A stretch of DNA of 64,000 nucleotides from Ampullaceana balthica (GCA_944989445.1 CALYLW010000560.1:327308-391307); one strand, 5' to 3'. Shown: positions 47,681 through 59,215, numbered from the stretch's first letter. Numbers and translations: made by a program. The notes: generated by a model from the letters alone, not told the origin.

Positions 47681-48035
47681 TGGCAAAACTCCTTTTGAAT
47701 TGGATGAAGGCAAAACTCATTTTGAATTGGATGAAGGCAAAACTCCTTTTGAATTGGATTAAGGCAAAACTCCTTTTAAATTAAGTAAATGGCAAAACTC
47801 ATTTTGAATTAAGTAAATGACAAAACTGACTTTTAATTGGGTAAATGGCAAACTCCCTTTGAATTGGGTAAATAACAAAACTCCCTTTGAATTGGGTAAA
47901 TAACAAAACTCCCTTTGAATTAAGTAAATAGCCAAACTCTCCGTGAATTGGAAGAAGGCAAAACTCCTTTTGAATTAAGTAAATGGCAAACCTCCTGTTT
48001 ATTGGGTGAATAACAAAACTCCCTTTGAATATAAG
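47681..48035. repeat. 29-30 bp AT-rich minisatellite, about 12 copies
   Basis: Unit GGCAAAACTCCTTTTGAATT plus GGGTAAATA, with point and length variation. Confidence 0.9.
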
Positions 48036-48083
48036 TATATATTTTACAATTAGGGACGTAAAACAAAGCGAGAAAACATATCG

Positions 48084-48273
48084 TTAGAGTGGTTCTCCAA
48101 AGTTAAAATGTGTTGCCTCGCTTTGAAATCCATCTTCACTCAGGTCAATGATGTGATACATATCGAGCTCCAGGCGGGCGATCACAGATCGATCGTTCAC
48201 CGCAAGGGAAAGTAGACGTTTGGCGTCTTGATAGTCTTCAACACACCGGCTCATGTTTACACCACACAGTCTG
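48084..48273 (-). CDS. Possible terminal exon of an unidentified gene
   Basis: From an acceptor-like TTGTTTAACAG|ACTG near 48274 the minus strand stays open to TAA at 48086-48084 and encodes RLLSLAVNDRSVIARLELDM and IIDLSEDGFQSEATHFNFGE. The composition is protein-like and non-repetitive, unlike the arrays on both sides. I do not recognise the family. No upstream exon was found, because the adjoining 0.8 kb is a tandem array and 49.1-49.4 kb is AT-rich. It could also be a transposon fragment. Confidence 0.3.
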
Positions 48274-48279
48274 TTAAAC

Positions 48280-49140
48280 AACAGGATCATTTGATACCCC
48301 CCGATCTGTTACAACACACGACCATTTGATACCCCCCGATCTGTTACAGCACACGACCATTTTATACCACACGACCATTTTATACCCCCGATCTGTTACA
48401 GCACACGACCATTTGTATACCCCCCCCCGATCTGTTACAGCACACGACCATTTTATACCACACGACCATTTTATACCACACGACCATTTTATACCACACG
48501 ACCATTTTATACCACACGACCATTTTATACCACACGACCATTTTATACCACACGACCATTTTATACCCCCCGATCTGTTACAGCACACGACCATTTGATA
48601 CCCCCCGTTCTGTTACAACACACGACCATTTTATACCACATTACCTTTTATACCCCCCGATCTGTTACAGCTCACGACCATTTTATACCACACGACCATT
48701 TTATACCACCCGATCTGTTACAATACACGACCATTTTATACCCCCCGATCTGTTACAACACACGACCATTTGATACCCCCCGTTCTGTTACAACACACGA
48801 CCATTTTATATCACACGATCTTTTATACCCCCCGATCTGTTACAGCACACGATCTGTTACAAGATAAGATCATTTTATACCCTACGATCTGTTACACCAC
48901 ACGATCTGTTACAACATAAGATCATTTTATACCCTACGATCTGTTACACAACACTATCATTTTACAGCACACAATCATTTTACACTAAACGATCTGTTAT
49001 ACCTAGCGATCTTTTACACAACACAATATGTCACACCACACAATATGTCACACCACACAATATGTTACACCACACAATCTGTTATCCCACACAAGATGTT
49101 CTTCTCCCAACCAATCTGTTATACCACACTGTCTGTTACA
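48280..49140. repeat. Compound GATCTGTTACA / CGACCATTTTATACC array
   Basis: A mixture of an 18-bp unit CGACCATTTTATACCACA (seven perfect copies near 48440-48560) and a 35-bp unit that adds CCCCCGATCTGTTACAGCAC. It decays after 48840 into CACACAATATGTCACAC-type copies. Confidence 0.92.
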
Positions 49141-49394
49141 CCAAAATTACAGAAAATGAAAAAGTAAATAAACATTACAAACTCGTCAGCAATGGAAATG
49201 TTAAAATGCCAATTTTAAATATATTTTTTTTCTATAAACTTTTGGACTCTCTCTTTATGTCGATTGCTTTGTCCAAATTATTTGTTGTTGTTTATGTGTG
49301 TGTGTGTGAGCATTTGTGAGTTAATTACTTCACTTGTATATAAAAAGAGATTAAGGGAAGAAATAATTTGAAATCTTATCTTCGTCTAACACCA

Positions 49395-50015
49395 GATCAC
49401 TGCAAACGGCAAACATAAGATCACTGCAACCGGCAAACATCAGATCACTGCAGCGGCAAACATCAGATCACTGCAGCCGGCAAACATCAGATCACTGCAG
49501 CCGACAAACATCAGATCACTGCAGCCGGCAAACATCAGATCACTGCAGCCGGCAAACGTCAGATCACTGCAGCCGGCAAACATCAGATCACTGCAGCCGG
49601 CAAACATCAGATCACTGCAGCCGGCAAACATCAGATCACTGCAACCGGCAAACATCAGATCACTGCAGCCGGCAAACATCAGATCACTGCAGCCGGCAAA
49701 CATCAGATCACTGCAGCCGGCAAACATCAGATCACTGCAACCGGCAAACATCCGATCACTGCAGCCGGCAAACATCCGATCACTGCAGCCGGCAAACATC
49801 AGATCACTGCAGCCGGCAAACATCAGATCACTGCAGCCGGCAAACATCAGATCACTGCAGCCGGCAAACATCAGATCACTGCAGCCGGCAAACATCCGAT
49901 CACTGCAGCCGGCAAACATCAGATCACTGCAGCCGGCAAACATCAGATCACTGCGGCCGGCAAACATCAGATCACTGCAGCCGGCAAACATCGGATCACT
50001 GCAGCCGGCAAACAC
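49395..50015. repeat. 24-bp minisatellite, about 26 copies
   Basis: Core ATCAGATCACTGCAGCCGGC. Being 24 bp (8 codons) it stays open and gives a 194-codon minus frame of MFAGCSDL repeats that ends about 100 bp downstream of the GPCR B stop. The frame is separate from the receptor, and synonymous-like conservation is not evident, so I call it non-coding. Confidence 0.93.
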
Positions 50016-50124
50016 TCTTTTCAAAAATAGTTGTAGCCGAGAGGGTGAAGGTTGTTTTACTTATTATTTATTCATTAAAAAAAATTAAAATAACAATGAA
50101 AATAACAATGACTTTTAGAAACAT

Positions 50125-51237
50125 TCACCTTTTCAATCTTTTTAAATCTACTCTAAACATCGACACGAACATGTCTCTAAACTTGGAGCTCATTTTAAGA
50201 TAGATGAAAATATTGCAGCTCGAATTGATGGACTCTATGACAAAAAACACGGAGAAACAGCCAATGAAAAGGGTTTTCTCCGTGCCCTTTAGATTGAAGT
50301 CTTTGAGGAAGATCATGGCCAGGTTACCCACGACAGTGGGCAGCGAGCAGACGATGAAGACGGTGGACAGGATGACCACCAGTTTGACCAGCTGTTTGTC
50401 ACGGACGGACACGTGGTTGAGACGAGGGCACGTAGAGGTGGACCGCCGCCACTTGGCGACTCTGAGGAGTGACCTCACCAGACCGAGGGTGGACACCGTG
50501 ACGACAACAAATGACGTCATCTGTGCCGTTACGTAAATCGTCAGCGTGATGTTCTCCATCAAGTCGACGTTTGACGCTATGACAAGTCCAACGACAGTTA
50601 AGTTTAGTTCTGGGTTAAACCTTGGTCCGATCTGGTTGGCTATGAAGAGGCTCAGCGTGCTGGACACGAGGACGACGTAGACACAGATGACCACCGCCCC
50701 AGTCCTACCGGGGGTCAGCAGCGATTTGACGTGCAGCGGCCAGGCGATGCACAGGCACCGCTCCACGGCGACGAAAGCCGTCAGACAGCCGGCTATCCGG
50801 CTAAACAAGACGTGGGGCGTGCCCAGCACGACGTAGTTGACGGCGTCGACGATGTCCATCTGGGGCACGGACCGGAGGACGAGAGGGTTGTACATGACGC
50901 TGTAGCCCGTCATGGTCAGCAGGACGCCGATGTCCGCCGAGGCGAGACCCAGCAGCGAGATGTTGGTGGTGTCGGACAGGCCCAGTCGGACGAAGACGAC
51001 GATGTTGATGATGTTGAGGACGACGCCTGGCGTCGATATGACGGCGGAGAGGATGACAAAGTTCACGTATATGAAATCATGGGATATGTCTTCTTTGTCT
51101 TCGGCGAAAGCTGAGTCTGTCTTACGTGCACTGAAATTAACAGCGTGCGACATTGCAAGGTGATTAAACTGCGTGAAATAACAAAACCAACCAAATACCA
51201 TCTTCTTTATCTCGTTGATGTGTTTAATATTAACCAT
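50125..51237 (-). CDS. GPCR B: intact chemosensory-like receptor (370 aa)
   Basis: Single-exon rhodopsin-family receptor on the cell surface, expected to signal through G proteins; ligand unknown. Seven hydrophobic segments are clear: TM1 GVVLNIINIVVFVRLG, TM2 LLGLASADIGVLLTM (Asp in the usual sodium-site place), TM3 ending VERCLCIAWPL (ERC replaces DRY), TM4 around VVICVYVVLVSSTL, TM5 TSFVVVTVSTLGLV, TM6 VFIVCSLPTVVGNL (CSLP for CWxP), TM7 ending SCNIFIYLKMSSKFRD (NIFIY for NPxxY). FIYxKMSSKFR is a feature I associate with gastropod candidate chemosensory receptors. Two starts are possible: 51237 or the internal ATG at 51153 (MSHAVNFS), which leaves a more typical short N terminus with an NFS glycosylation site. 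C-terminal tail is basic. Paralogues lie at 31291 and 53655. Confidence 0.92.
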   Translation of the reverse strand: MVNIKHINEIKKMVFGWFCYFTQFNHLAMSHAVNFSARKTDSAFAEDKEDISHDFIYVNFVILSAVISTPGVVLNIINIVVFVRLGLSDTTNISLLGLASADIGVLLTMTGYSVMYNPLVLRSVPQMDIVDAVNYVVLGTPHVLFSRIAGCLTAFVAVERCLCIAWPLHVKSLLTPGRTGAVVICVYVVLVSSTLSLFIANQIGPRFNPELNLTVVGLVIASNVDLMENITLTIYVTAQMTSFVVVTVSTLGLVRSLLRVAKWRRSTSTCPRLNHVSVRDKQLVKLVVILSTVFIVCSLPTVVGNLAMIFLKDFNLKGTEKTLFIGCFSVFFVIESINSSCNIFIYLKMSSKFRDMFVSMFRVDLKRLKR

Positions 51238-51320
51238 AGTTGGCTACGTATTTAATGTTACATCTAAGGTCACCTGTTCGAAGAGTAATTGATTTAATTT
51301 TTGTTTGTTATTTTTGTTCT

Positions 51321-51809
51321 TTTTTTAAATCCTTTATATTAACTCGTGGTGTCTGCGGCCGACGTTGTCGCCAAAACTTTTAATCGATTTTTAACCCACT
51401 TGCTCGCAAGATAGCGAGCTGAAATTTTGCAGGCAGTTTCGTACCGATGATAAAAACAATGTATCAAAATTTCAGATCGATCGCATGTACCGTAATTAAA
51501 TTATTGATTTTTTAGATTATTTTATTTATTCCTATGTATCATGCTATTTTTTGAGATAGAGCGTCGCGGTGCGTATTATATTGAACAACCTTTCTGTCGC
51601 GCAATAAGGTGCGTATTTTATTGACAGCTCTTTTTATAAACATATTTCTGATCGGTGCGCATTATATTAAACATGTTTTACGACACAACTGCAATTTTGT
51701 ATTTCTGGATGGTCTGGCGCTGCGTATTATAATGAACATTATTTTAGTTACTTCTCGTACATAAAGGATTTATAGTCAAAAACTTGGGTTTTTACGGGTT
51801 TTTCTTATT
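51321..51809 (-). mobile_element. T-family element, inverted copy upstream of GPCR B
   Basis: Reverse-complement match of 41165-41668 over nearly the whole length, including the right end (AAATCCTTTATATTAACTCG here) and the hairpin arms near 51415 and 51470. It begins only about 85 bp upstream of the first GPCR B start codon, so it occupies the likely promoter region. Confidence 0.85.
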
Positions 51810-53654
51810 CCTTCTGTTGAACTAAAGTATACATTTCTTTTTTTGTTTTCGCCTCTTTCAAATGACACATGATAATAGAGAAATCCGGACGGCGAATACG
51901 GACAAGCCATCATTAGTAATAGTAACTTATGATAATGTCATGTCTATCAATAGCAATACTTAGCTGAAAGAGATCATCTGAAGTTACTGTGTAATAACAG
52001 GAGATTTTAAAAATAAATTAATGGTGGGCATAGCCTCTATGATAATTGGAAGCATTGTTTCAAGTAGAGAGAACTGGTTTATAATTGGTCAGTGCAGGGA
52101 ATTTAAATATTTCTTTCTTTTGATCTGGGAAGTGCATGAGTGGAGTAAAATATGTTATTTGTAATTTTGGGCATGACGTGTTTCTATCAATAAATAATCT
52201 TCTTATTGTTTACGTATTTGTTTGCATTAAAAACTCCGTCATGCAGTAAATGTCATCAGCGTTCATTATAAATAATGTAGCTGTTGTATTGACCATATAC
52301 TTTCATCTATAGAGATATCATGCCTTCCACGTCCAGAAGGCATAATATAGTCAGAAATAAGAGTAAGCGCTGAAGGTGTTGTATAGTTTTTATGTGATCA
52401 AATCCAAGTTGTTTTCACCCATGATACACAATACCAAAAATGACGACGGTGTAGGATTCATCATTCATACTTGACTTAAATTTAATTTTATCTTGATATT
52501 TAATGTAAAAAAAAATTACACAATATAAAAGGAAATTAAACTCTTCCGAAGAGAAACGTTAATTTTGCGTTAAATATTTATTTTCATTTACATTGAGGTC
52601 TTTCTTGAAATTTGTTTGTTTTATCCCAAGTCTGAGCTTTCAAAGACTCGGATAGCAACTAGTGTTCAAATTATGAGAATCATCTTAAGGTGGGAGAATT
52701 ATTAGGCTATTGAAGACTCGGGAGAAACATGGTTTTTGAAGAAAAAAAAACCCACCAAAACTTATATCAAGTTGGAGCAAGTAATGGAGCCCTATAATGC
52801 TATCAAGTCATGAGTTTGTGCGAGAATGACGAACGGTTACAAAGCCACTAGTTCTATCATCTTAATAAACCTTCTTATTTATGACTTCATTTCTCAAACT
52901 TCTGGTTAATGTCTTCTTGGACTCAACGCTGCAGCTAAGGTTTCTTTTACTTTAGTACATCTATTAGTTTCTGGATTTTTTTGTTTGTTCATTGATTAAA
53001 CTTTTTGCCTTTAAGTTTCGTTGTTTTGTGGCGTCTTGTAGGTCTCTCGCATACCCTATTCAATATCCAAACTGTAAACAATAAGGATAAAAACCCGAAA
53101 GGATAGTATATCCGAGAACTGACGTGACGCAACATGCATGAGTAGATAATCATAAGTTGTTCGTTAACTATGAGAGGTCTAACGGGCCTTGCTCCGATGA
53201 CTCGAGGTTCAATGGCTCTCAAAATATAGAAGAACAGAACGACTGAATGAGAGGTGACCATTGTAAAGTATACTCAAAGGGAGATTACCGTGCCCAGAAA
53301 TTCAGTCCCGTGAAATATGTGCTCTTTCTTGCAAATCTTTCAACTATTAAAAATAGAAGTAAAACAATAAAATAGTGACCAATGTTTCTTTCTAACAAAT
53401 GGCTGTCAGAACGTTTGACTCTCGAATTAAGAATTTGATTTGTTTTGAAAATGTCTTTGCTGAGTTAAATGTTAATTCCTGCTTCCTCTAGAAGCAGCAA
53501 CACTTTTGCAAGAGTCTTTATGTTTTTCTTTAAGTTCAATTCCAACAATATAGTAAAATATTTTTTCAGGCGAGACATTTTAACAAATTTTGTGCGGTCT
53601 TTGGAGCGTCAAAACAAGGAACTATAACGCAGTTTCTGTGCAATACTATACTGG
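51810..53654. other. Between GPCR B and GPCR C, nothing recognised
   Basis: AT-rich sequence with no repeat array and no exon carrying the missing TM1-TM2 part of GPCR C. Short frames such as 53261-52989 show no domain. Confidence 0.5.
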
Positions 53655-54380
53655 CTAACTTTTCATTGGTTTCCCTTTTCTTCCAATCGTTGACAGAAAC
53701 ATCGTTTTAAACTTAGAGCTCATTTTGATGTAGATGAAAATGGTTGCGCTTGAATTGACGGCTTCCAAAACAAAGAACGCGGAGAAGCAGCAGATGAAGA
53801 CGGATTTCCCCGTGCCCTTGACATTGAAATCTTTAAGAAAGATCATGACCAGGTTACCCACGACTGTGGGCAGCGAGCAGACGATGAAGACGGTGGACAG
53901 GATGACCACGAGTTTGACCAGCTGTTTGTCACGGATGGACACGAGGTTTAGACGAGGGCACGTTGAGGTGGACCGACGCCACTTGGCGACTCTGAGGAGT
54001 GACCTCACCAGACCGAGGGTGGACACCGTGACGACAACAAATGACGTCATCTGGGCTGTGATGCTAATGGTCAGCGTGATGTTTTCCATCAGGTCAACGT
54101 TTGACGCTATCACCAGACCAACGACCGTCATGTTTAGCTCTGGGTTTAATCTTGGCCCAATCTGGTTAGCAATGAAGAGACTCAGCGTGCTGGACACGAG
54201 GACCACGTAGATACAGATGACCACCGCCCCGGTCCTCAAGGGGGTCAGCAGCGATTTGACGTGCAGCGGCCAGGCGATGCACAGGCACCGCTCCACGGCA
54301 ACGAAAGCCGTCAGACAGCCGGCTATCCGGCTAAGCAAGACGTGGGGCGTGCCCAGCACGACGTAGTTGACGGCGTCGGC
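53655..54380 (-). pseudogene. GPCR C: 5'-truncated copy of GPCR B
   Basis: Nearly identical to GPCR B at nucleotide level from the TAG at 53657-53655 up to DAVNYVVLGTPHVL at about 54380, where similarity stops abruptly. It keeps TM3 (RIAGCLTAFVAVERCLCI) to TM7 (SATIFIYIKMSSKFK) without any stop or shift over about 240 codons. TM1, TM2 and the N terminus are absent. The only upstream Met, 54398, gives seven unrelated residues (MLHKPYA), so no functional 7TM protein is predicted unless a 5' exon lies further up. The open frame argues that truncation is recent. Confidence 0.88.
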
Positions 54381-54399
54381 GTATGGTTTGTGTAACACT

Positions 54400-55215
54400 C
54401 GCTATAATGATAGGTGCCGTTGTAAACACCAGCGTGGTTACAGATACTATAATTAAAATAACTGGATGAATTGTTCTATCGGTCAGACCGGTGGTTTCGT
54501 CCTAGCCATTACATACCGGGATAATATATATATATTTTTTAATAACATGGACACCGCTTCTTCCTTTCTGCTCTGTGCGTAAACATCGGAGTGACTCCCT
54601 AGACTTGATTTTAAAATCTTTATTTGGTGACCTATATGTTGGCACTAAAAAAAAACGTCGATTGTGTGTGTGTGTGTTTTAAAACAACAACAAAAAGGTC
54701 GTTGTTTTTAGCCTTGTAAATTATAGAGCTTGCGTTGTAATTACGTAAAATATAAGCATTGTGTTTCTTATTGGATAAAGCTATAAAAGAAACCCAAATA
54801 CTCCGAGTAAATAAAGACATTGTATCGGGGGCGGCACTATAGGTAGGGTTTTCAGAAGCGACCTCTGAACATCTTTCTCCGGAAATACTTTCCGCCCATG
54901 TTTCAACGCAATACGGTGTGTTCCTTTCATAAGATTTCCACAATTTTAAACGGTGAAAAAAAATTTAATGCCTTGAAAGAAATTGTACCACCCAATATCA
55001 TTTCAATTGTTAAATGCGATTGCAGGCTTATAGGTATGGTCAAACCATCTTTTCCCACTTCAGGCTATTTGAACTGGATTTTACTTTTCTTTCTTTTTTT
55101 AAAATCTACTTTTTACCTCTTTTTACACATCTTTACCACACAGTAAAATTAATGAAGCAAAAAAAAATATTTTTAAAAAATAAAATTAGTGACAATTTAT
55201 AAGTTTGTTGTTTGT
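54400..55215. other. Intergenic, nothing recognised
   Basis: AT-rich with a short TG run near 54665; no remnant of the missing receptor 5' part. Confidence 0.5.
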
Positions 55216-55530
55216 TTATCTTAATCCGAGAGGGCCATTCTCTTCATCAGGGCTATGTGCTGTGTCGGCTTGGCGTGTTCTTTGATGGCTCATGCGACCA
55301 ATCCTTGACCGAAAGTTGCGTCCAGATGTCAGACAAGAGATGGTCGGGATGTCGTCATGAGGGTTTCGAGCACGACCTTTGCTGGTCTGTCTTCTATGCA
55401 TGCCAGCCTTTTCTGTGTTTGCTTCACAGGCTGCTGCGCCGTTCGGGACCATAAGGCACCAGGATGCTTGGTCGTTGGCCGCTAATTCCCAGGAGTCATG
55501 ACAAGTACCAAAAGCCTTCATCAAGTTATA
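55216..55530 (-). pseudogene. LINE ORF2 C-terminal relic
   Basis: The minus frame encodes DSWELAANDQASWC, then GAAACEANTEKAGMHRRQTS, then SCLTSGRNFRSRIGRMSHQR. This order matches the C-terminal tail of a common invertebrate LINE group, in which a CxxC...RSRIGLxSHxR finger closes ORF2; here the second Cys of the finger is replaced (CLTS). The rest of the element is missing. Confidence 0.6.
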
Positions 55531-56605
55531 AGGTAGAATTGAGCCTATGAGGTATTATCTTTTGTAGGCCCTAAGAATTCCTCGACCAAATATAAGTTTT
55601 ATTATAAATCGAAACTTTTAAAAAAAAGGTTTGGCCGATGAAATATTTTTAAATCAAGTAAATGAAACGAAAACATAACTAATAATTCATTGTTGAACTG
55701 GTCTATTCTGTACTGCCTGGTGGAAGCAACGATCAGTCAAAGAAAACAAGAAACGATCTGTTTAGAGAGTTAGAAACATTTTGTTTAGAGAGCAACAAGG
55801 AATGTTTACTTTTTACTACCATTTCTAAAAAAAAATTGAGTTGGTAGCATTTCATTAAAAAGAACAACAAAAGATTATTAATTAGCTTGTTTTTGTTTTG
55901 TTTGTTTGTGTTGCCTTTGTTACACAATTTGAAAGACAAATAAGCACAATTAAAGAAACCAGCTTGACATTGCATGATGTATTACATGTGAAAGCAATGA
56001 AATTGCCTGGTTGTCCTTTGACGACAAATTTCGTGTGGCAAGAATGATCCATTTATAAATATTTTTTGGCGTTTGTTATTTAAAAAAAAATTATTGTTAA
56101 GTCGGGCGTGGCTTGTCCATACAATGAACGCCACGTTTGATTATGACACAGTCAACTACAGTTAATTTTAGCGTTTACGCTCGTTACACGCACTAACCAT
56201 CACGTTAGCAAGCGTTTGTTGTTAAACAGTATGGGGGTTTTCTGTTCATTTTTTAATGATAAATTACAGCGGCTGCTTGAAACAGGCAAACTTTATGCTC
56301 TGACTGGTGACACAGTATGGGTGTTGAGGATGTCATACATCTTTTCCTTCGTCTTACTGTACCAGCAGCGGCGAGTTGTTGCTTTAAGAGATCGTTCGCT
56401 ACATTCACATCGGCGACGAAGTCGTCAGTTGTGATTTGCCGCCACTTCTGCTGAATAGCCCAACACGTCTCCCTATTGTGTATTCCAACGATTTTTTAAC
56501 CTTGTGAGTTTTGTCCTGGACAAGTGACCTCTTTGACCTCTTTGACCAATGCTCGGTTATCGCCGTCAAGTCAAACGTTTCTGCATCACATGTCCAGAAA
56601 ATAGT
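55531..56605. other. Intergenic, nothing recognised
   Basis: A short frame at 56216-56434 has no domain character. Confidence 0.45.
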
Positions 56606-57052
56606 AATGTAAAGCCTGGTACTGATTAAAATTGTTTTGTTCGATTAATCGGGAAAAAATCGATTAATTGATTAATTTCGATTAATTATATTTTTATTAC
56701 GAACATATAGATTCAGTTAAGTTGTGATTCATTATTTCGCAAAATCGATTAAGACGCGGTAATTCCATGTATCCCAATATTGTGTAACTCACACAGCAAA
56801 TTAGTTCTATTATGCAATAAATAAGGAAAAGAAACTTTTTGTTTACGTATGCACGTCTAAATAAATAATAATAATACGTGGGAAAAATATGGAAGTAACA
56901 AAAATATAAATTATAAATCAAAAGCGAAAAAAATATTAGAAATATTTTCTTAAATTTTAATAGAATTTTAATCCATCTAATTAATTTTAATCGATTAAAA
57001 TATTTAACGATTAATCGATTAATTAATCGTTAATTTCCGCAGCCCTAATTAA
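56606..57052. mobile_element. AT-rich MITE-like element with ATTAATCGATTAAT ends
   Basis: Left region TTCGATTAATCGGG and AATCGATTAATTGATTAATT, right region ATTAATCGATTAATTAATCG then CGCAGCCCTAA, in inverted orientation. The GGGCTGCG-type terminus with ATTAATCG blocks resembles some hAT ends. No target duplication resolved. Confidence 0.5.
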
Positions 57053-57114
57053 TATCATATTTATCTGGTGGTTTGTAATTTACTGTACGAAGAAGCACAG
57101 TTCTAGAAGGGTGG

Positions 57115-57175
57115 TGAGTTATCTTATCTTATAAATTACTGAAGCTCCTTCTACAAAGTATATAATTGCTTCCCA
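57115..57175 (-). repeat. SINE 3'-end fragment
   Basis: On the minus strand GTAGAAGGAGCTTC and then ATAAGATAAGATAAC match the SINE tail. Confidence 0.5.
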
Positions 57176-58235
57176 CGCTTATCAATCGTTTATATAATGT
57201 CTTGTATTTTGTTTTTTTAAATTAGAGTTTTGAATCTTGATGATGTGTTTGTTTGGCTGGTTTGTTTCTGCAACCAATTTACACGCCCGAGGCTTGCAAT
57301 CATTTTGCTCTTAAGAATAGAGCAAGAGAAATGTGGTGGTTATCCCTATGTCTACCTTAATATTGAATTAGATTTTTGTTTCGTTGTGTTTCCAAGTTAG
57401 AGTTGGTCGTCAACTGTGAAGCCACGGCGGGGAAAGAAAGTCTCGCGAGAGATTTCTTTTGAAAATACCCGAGACGTCTCTAGCTGGGGGTTAATTTGCT
57501 TTCTTGTTTGTCGTTGTTGTTTGATATCATAACTTATGCTAATCTTTTTTATGTGTTGATGAAACGTACAAAGTATCATTTAATTACGTCATTGAGTAGG
57601 CCGATGTGTGTAGTTAAGAAGTGTATCAGATATCATTCAACAGTATCACACCTCGATATGATCTTTGTAAAGTAATGATGAAATGCACCAGATAACCGTG
57701 AACTCTATCCTTCATTGAGCTTATGCATTAGGGCTGAATCATGAATATGTATCAGTCTGGTATTCAGTCTTCACTGATATCCCTCTTAAATTTGTGCAAG
57801 TTATTATGATGGCAACAATTTTGTTGTACGGTCGAAAAAAACAACGGTAACCAGATCCTCATGACTGAATAAAAACAATTTTCTCTTTCACCGCTTTTAA
57901 GACATCCTTCCGTAGTTAGATGCCTTTGGGTAATAGTTCAATTGACCTGATAGTTAAACATCTCAGACTCCGCAAACTGTGTTGGCTCAATGAGTGGTTC
58001 GATTTCAACCAGGCTGTATTCAGTCTGTAAATGTAAATGAATTGGAAAAAAAGGGGGGGGGTTGTCAGTTGAGAGGCATTTGGGGTGGGGGTCAGTTGCG
58101 ATGAACTTTGGTCATGGTTAAGTTGAGATCACATTAAGGAACATCAGGTGTGCAATATGTGCATTGCACAAGTTGATATGAAGCAGTTTCCGGGATAATG
58201 TGTCAATATTTTAACAAACATAGTTGGTAATTTAA
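57176..58235. other. Intergenic, nothing recognised
   Basis: No feature seen; a G-run sits near 58050. Confidence 0.5.
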
Positions 58236-58371
58236 TGTCTAGGGTGTTTAAGTTAGAACAACAGTCTCACAAAACACTTGTGTCTAGGGTGTTTAAGTTA
58301 GAACAACAGTCTCACCAAATACTTGTGTCTAGGGTGTTTAAGCTAGATCAACAGTCTCACCATAACAAATG
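58236..58371. repeat. 45-bp tandem repeat, three copies
   Basis: GTCTAGGGTGTTTAAGTTAG recurs at 58237, 58282 and 58327. Confidence 0.88.
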
Positions 58372-58508
58372 TGTTGGCGATGACTAGACTTTTAATGTTA
58401 TCTTTCACGTATTTTTAACATGCTGCATGCAAAGATATGAAATATTTGGCTACCAATGACTTCAACACTTAAGTCATAAACATCTGCTTCCTATTAGAAC
58501 AATCCCAT

Positions 58509-58878
58509 AAAAGAATAAAATAAATTGAGGTAAAAAAAGATTTTAAAAAACCACGTTTTTATAAGTGGACTAAAAAAAATAAAGAAAATAATTTAAAACT
58601 TATAAGTTACTTTAATTTAATATGATTAAAAACGTGGGGCGGGTGCTTATGGGGTTTTACATATGCAGTTCACTCATTCTCTCACTTATATATCTGTCTT
58701 TTGCATTCTAAATAATACATTTTTAATATACATACCTAAACACCCGCCCAACGTTTTTAGTCATATAAAAGTACAGTCTTTGAACTTATAAGTTTTAGAT
58801 TATTTTCTTATTTTTAGTCCAATTATAAAAACATAGTTTTTAAAAATATTTTTAACCTCTATTTATTTTATTCTTTTT
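58509..58878. mobile_element. Palindromic element with about 145-bp arms
   Basis: The left arm (58509-58655) and right arm (58738-58878) are reverse complements with a few mismatches: AAAGAATAAAATAAAT at the ends, AAAACTTATAAGTT inside, and AAAAACGTGGGGCGGGTG facing CACCCGCCCAACGTTTTT. The spacer is about 85 bp. TA occurs just outside both ends, so a mariner-like TA target is possible. A transcript would fold into a long hairpin. Confidence 0.8.
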
Positions 58879-58924
58879 AGTCTTAGTTTATGCTATGGTG
58901 ATTTTTGTCGTTTCCTTTTGATTA

Positions 58925-59215
58925 CTGATTATTGAAGTATTGATTGTGTTCAATATAATACGCATCTCGCGACATTTACAGGCTGAAACTGTCTGAACTC
59001 CCTTTGCTGTTAAAAACGGGTATGTGATCAACGATGGCTGGCGTGAACTCCGGTGGCACGTGCATGTCAACAATAGCAGACGGATACAAATACTATGTAG
59101 ATAATAAACTAAAAATGCAATAATTTAATTACGGTACATTCAATTGATCTGAAATTTTAATACAATGCATTGTCAACCAGGATCTATGTGTGGTAAAATG
59201 TTGAGATCTCTAGAA
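58925..59215 (+). mobile_element. T-family fragment
   Basis: ATAATACGCATCTCGCGACA, AATTTAATTACGGTACATTC and TTGATCTGAAATTTTAATAC match T-family interior and first hairpin arm. Both ends are missing. Confidence 0.7.

Noticed and set aside
49440..50024. 194-codon minus frame with MFAGCSDL repeats
   Set aside because: It is the 24-bp minisatellite in frame. No signal peptide or unique flanking protein sequence supports a repetitive secreted protein.
50204..51163. Plus-strand frames of 83-127 codons opposite GPCR B
   Set aside because: Antisense shadows of the receptor; composition is explained by codon complement. The same holds opposite GPCR A and C.
55212..55454. Plus-strand 80-codon frame
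   Set aside because: It is antisense to the LINE ORF2 C-terminal relic on the minus strand.
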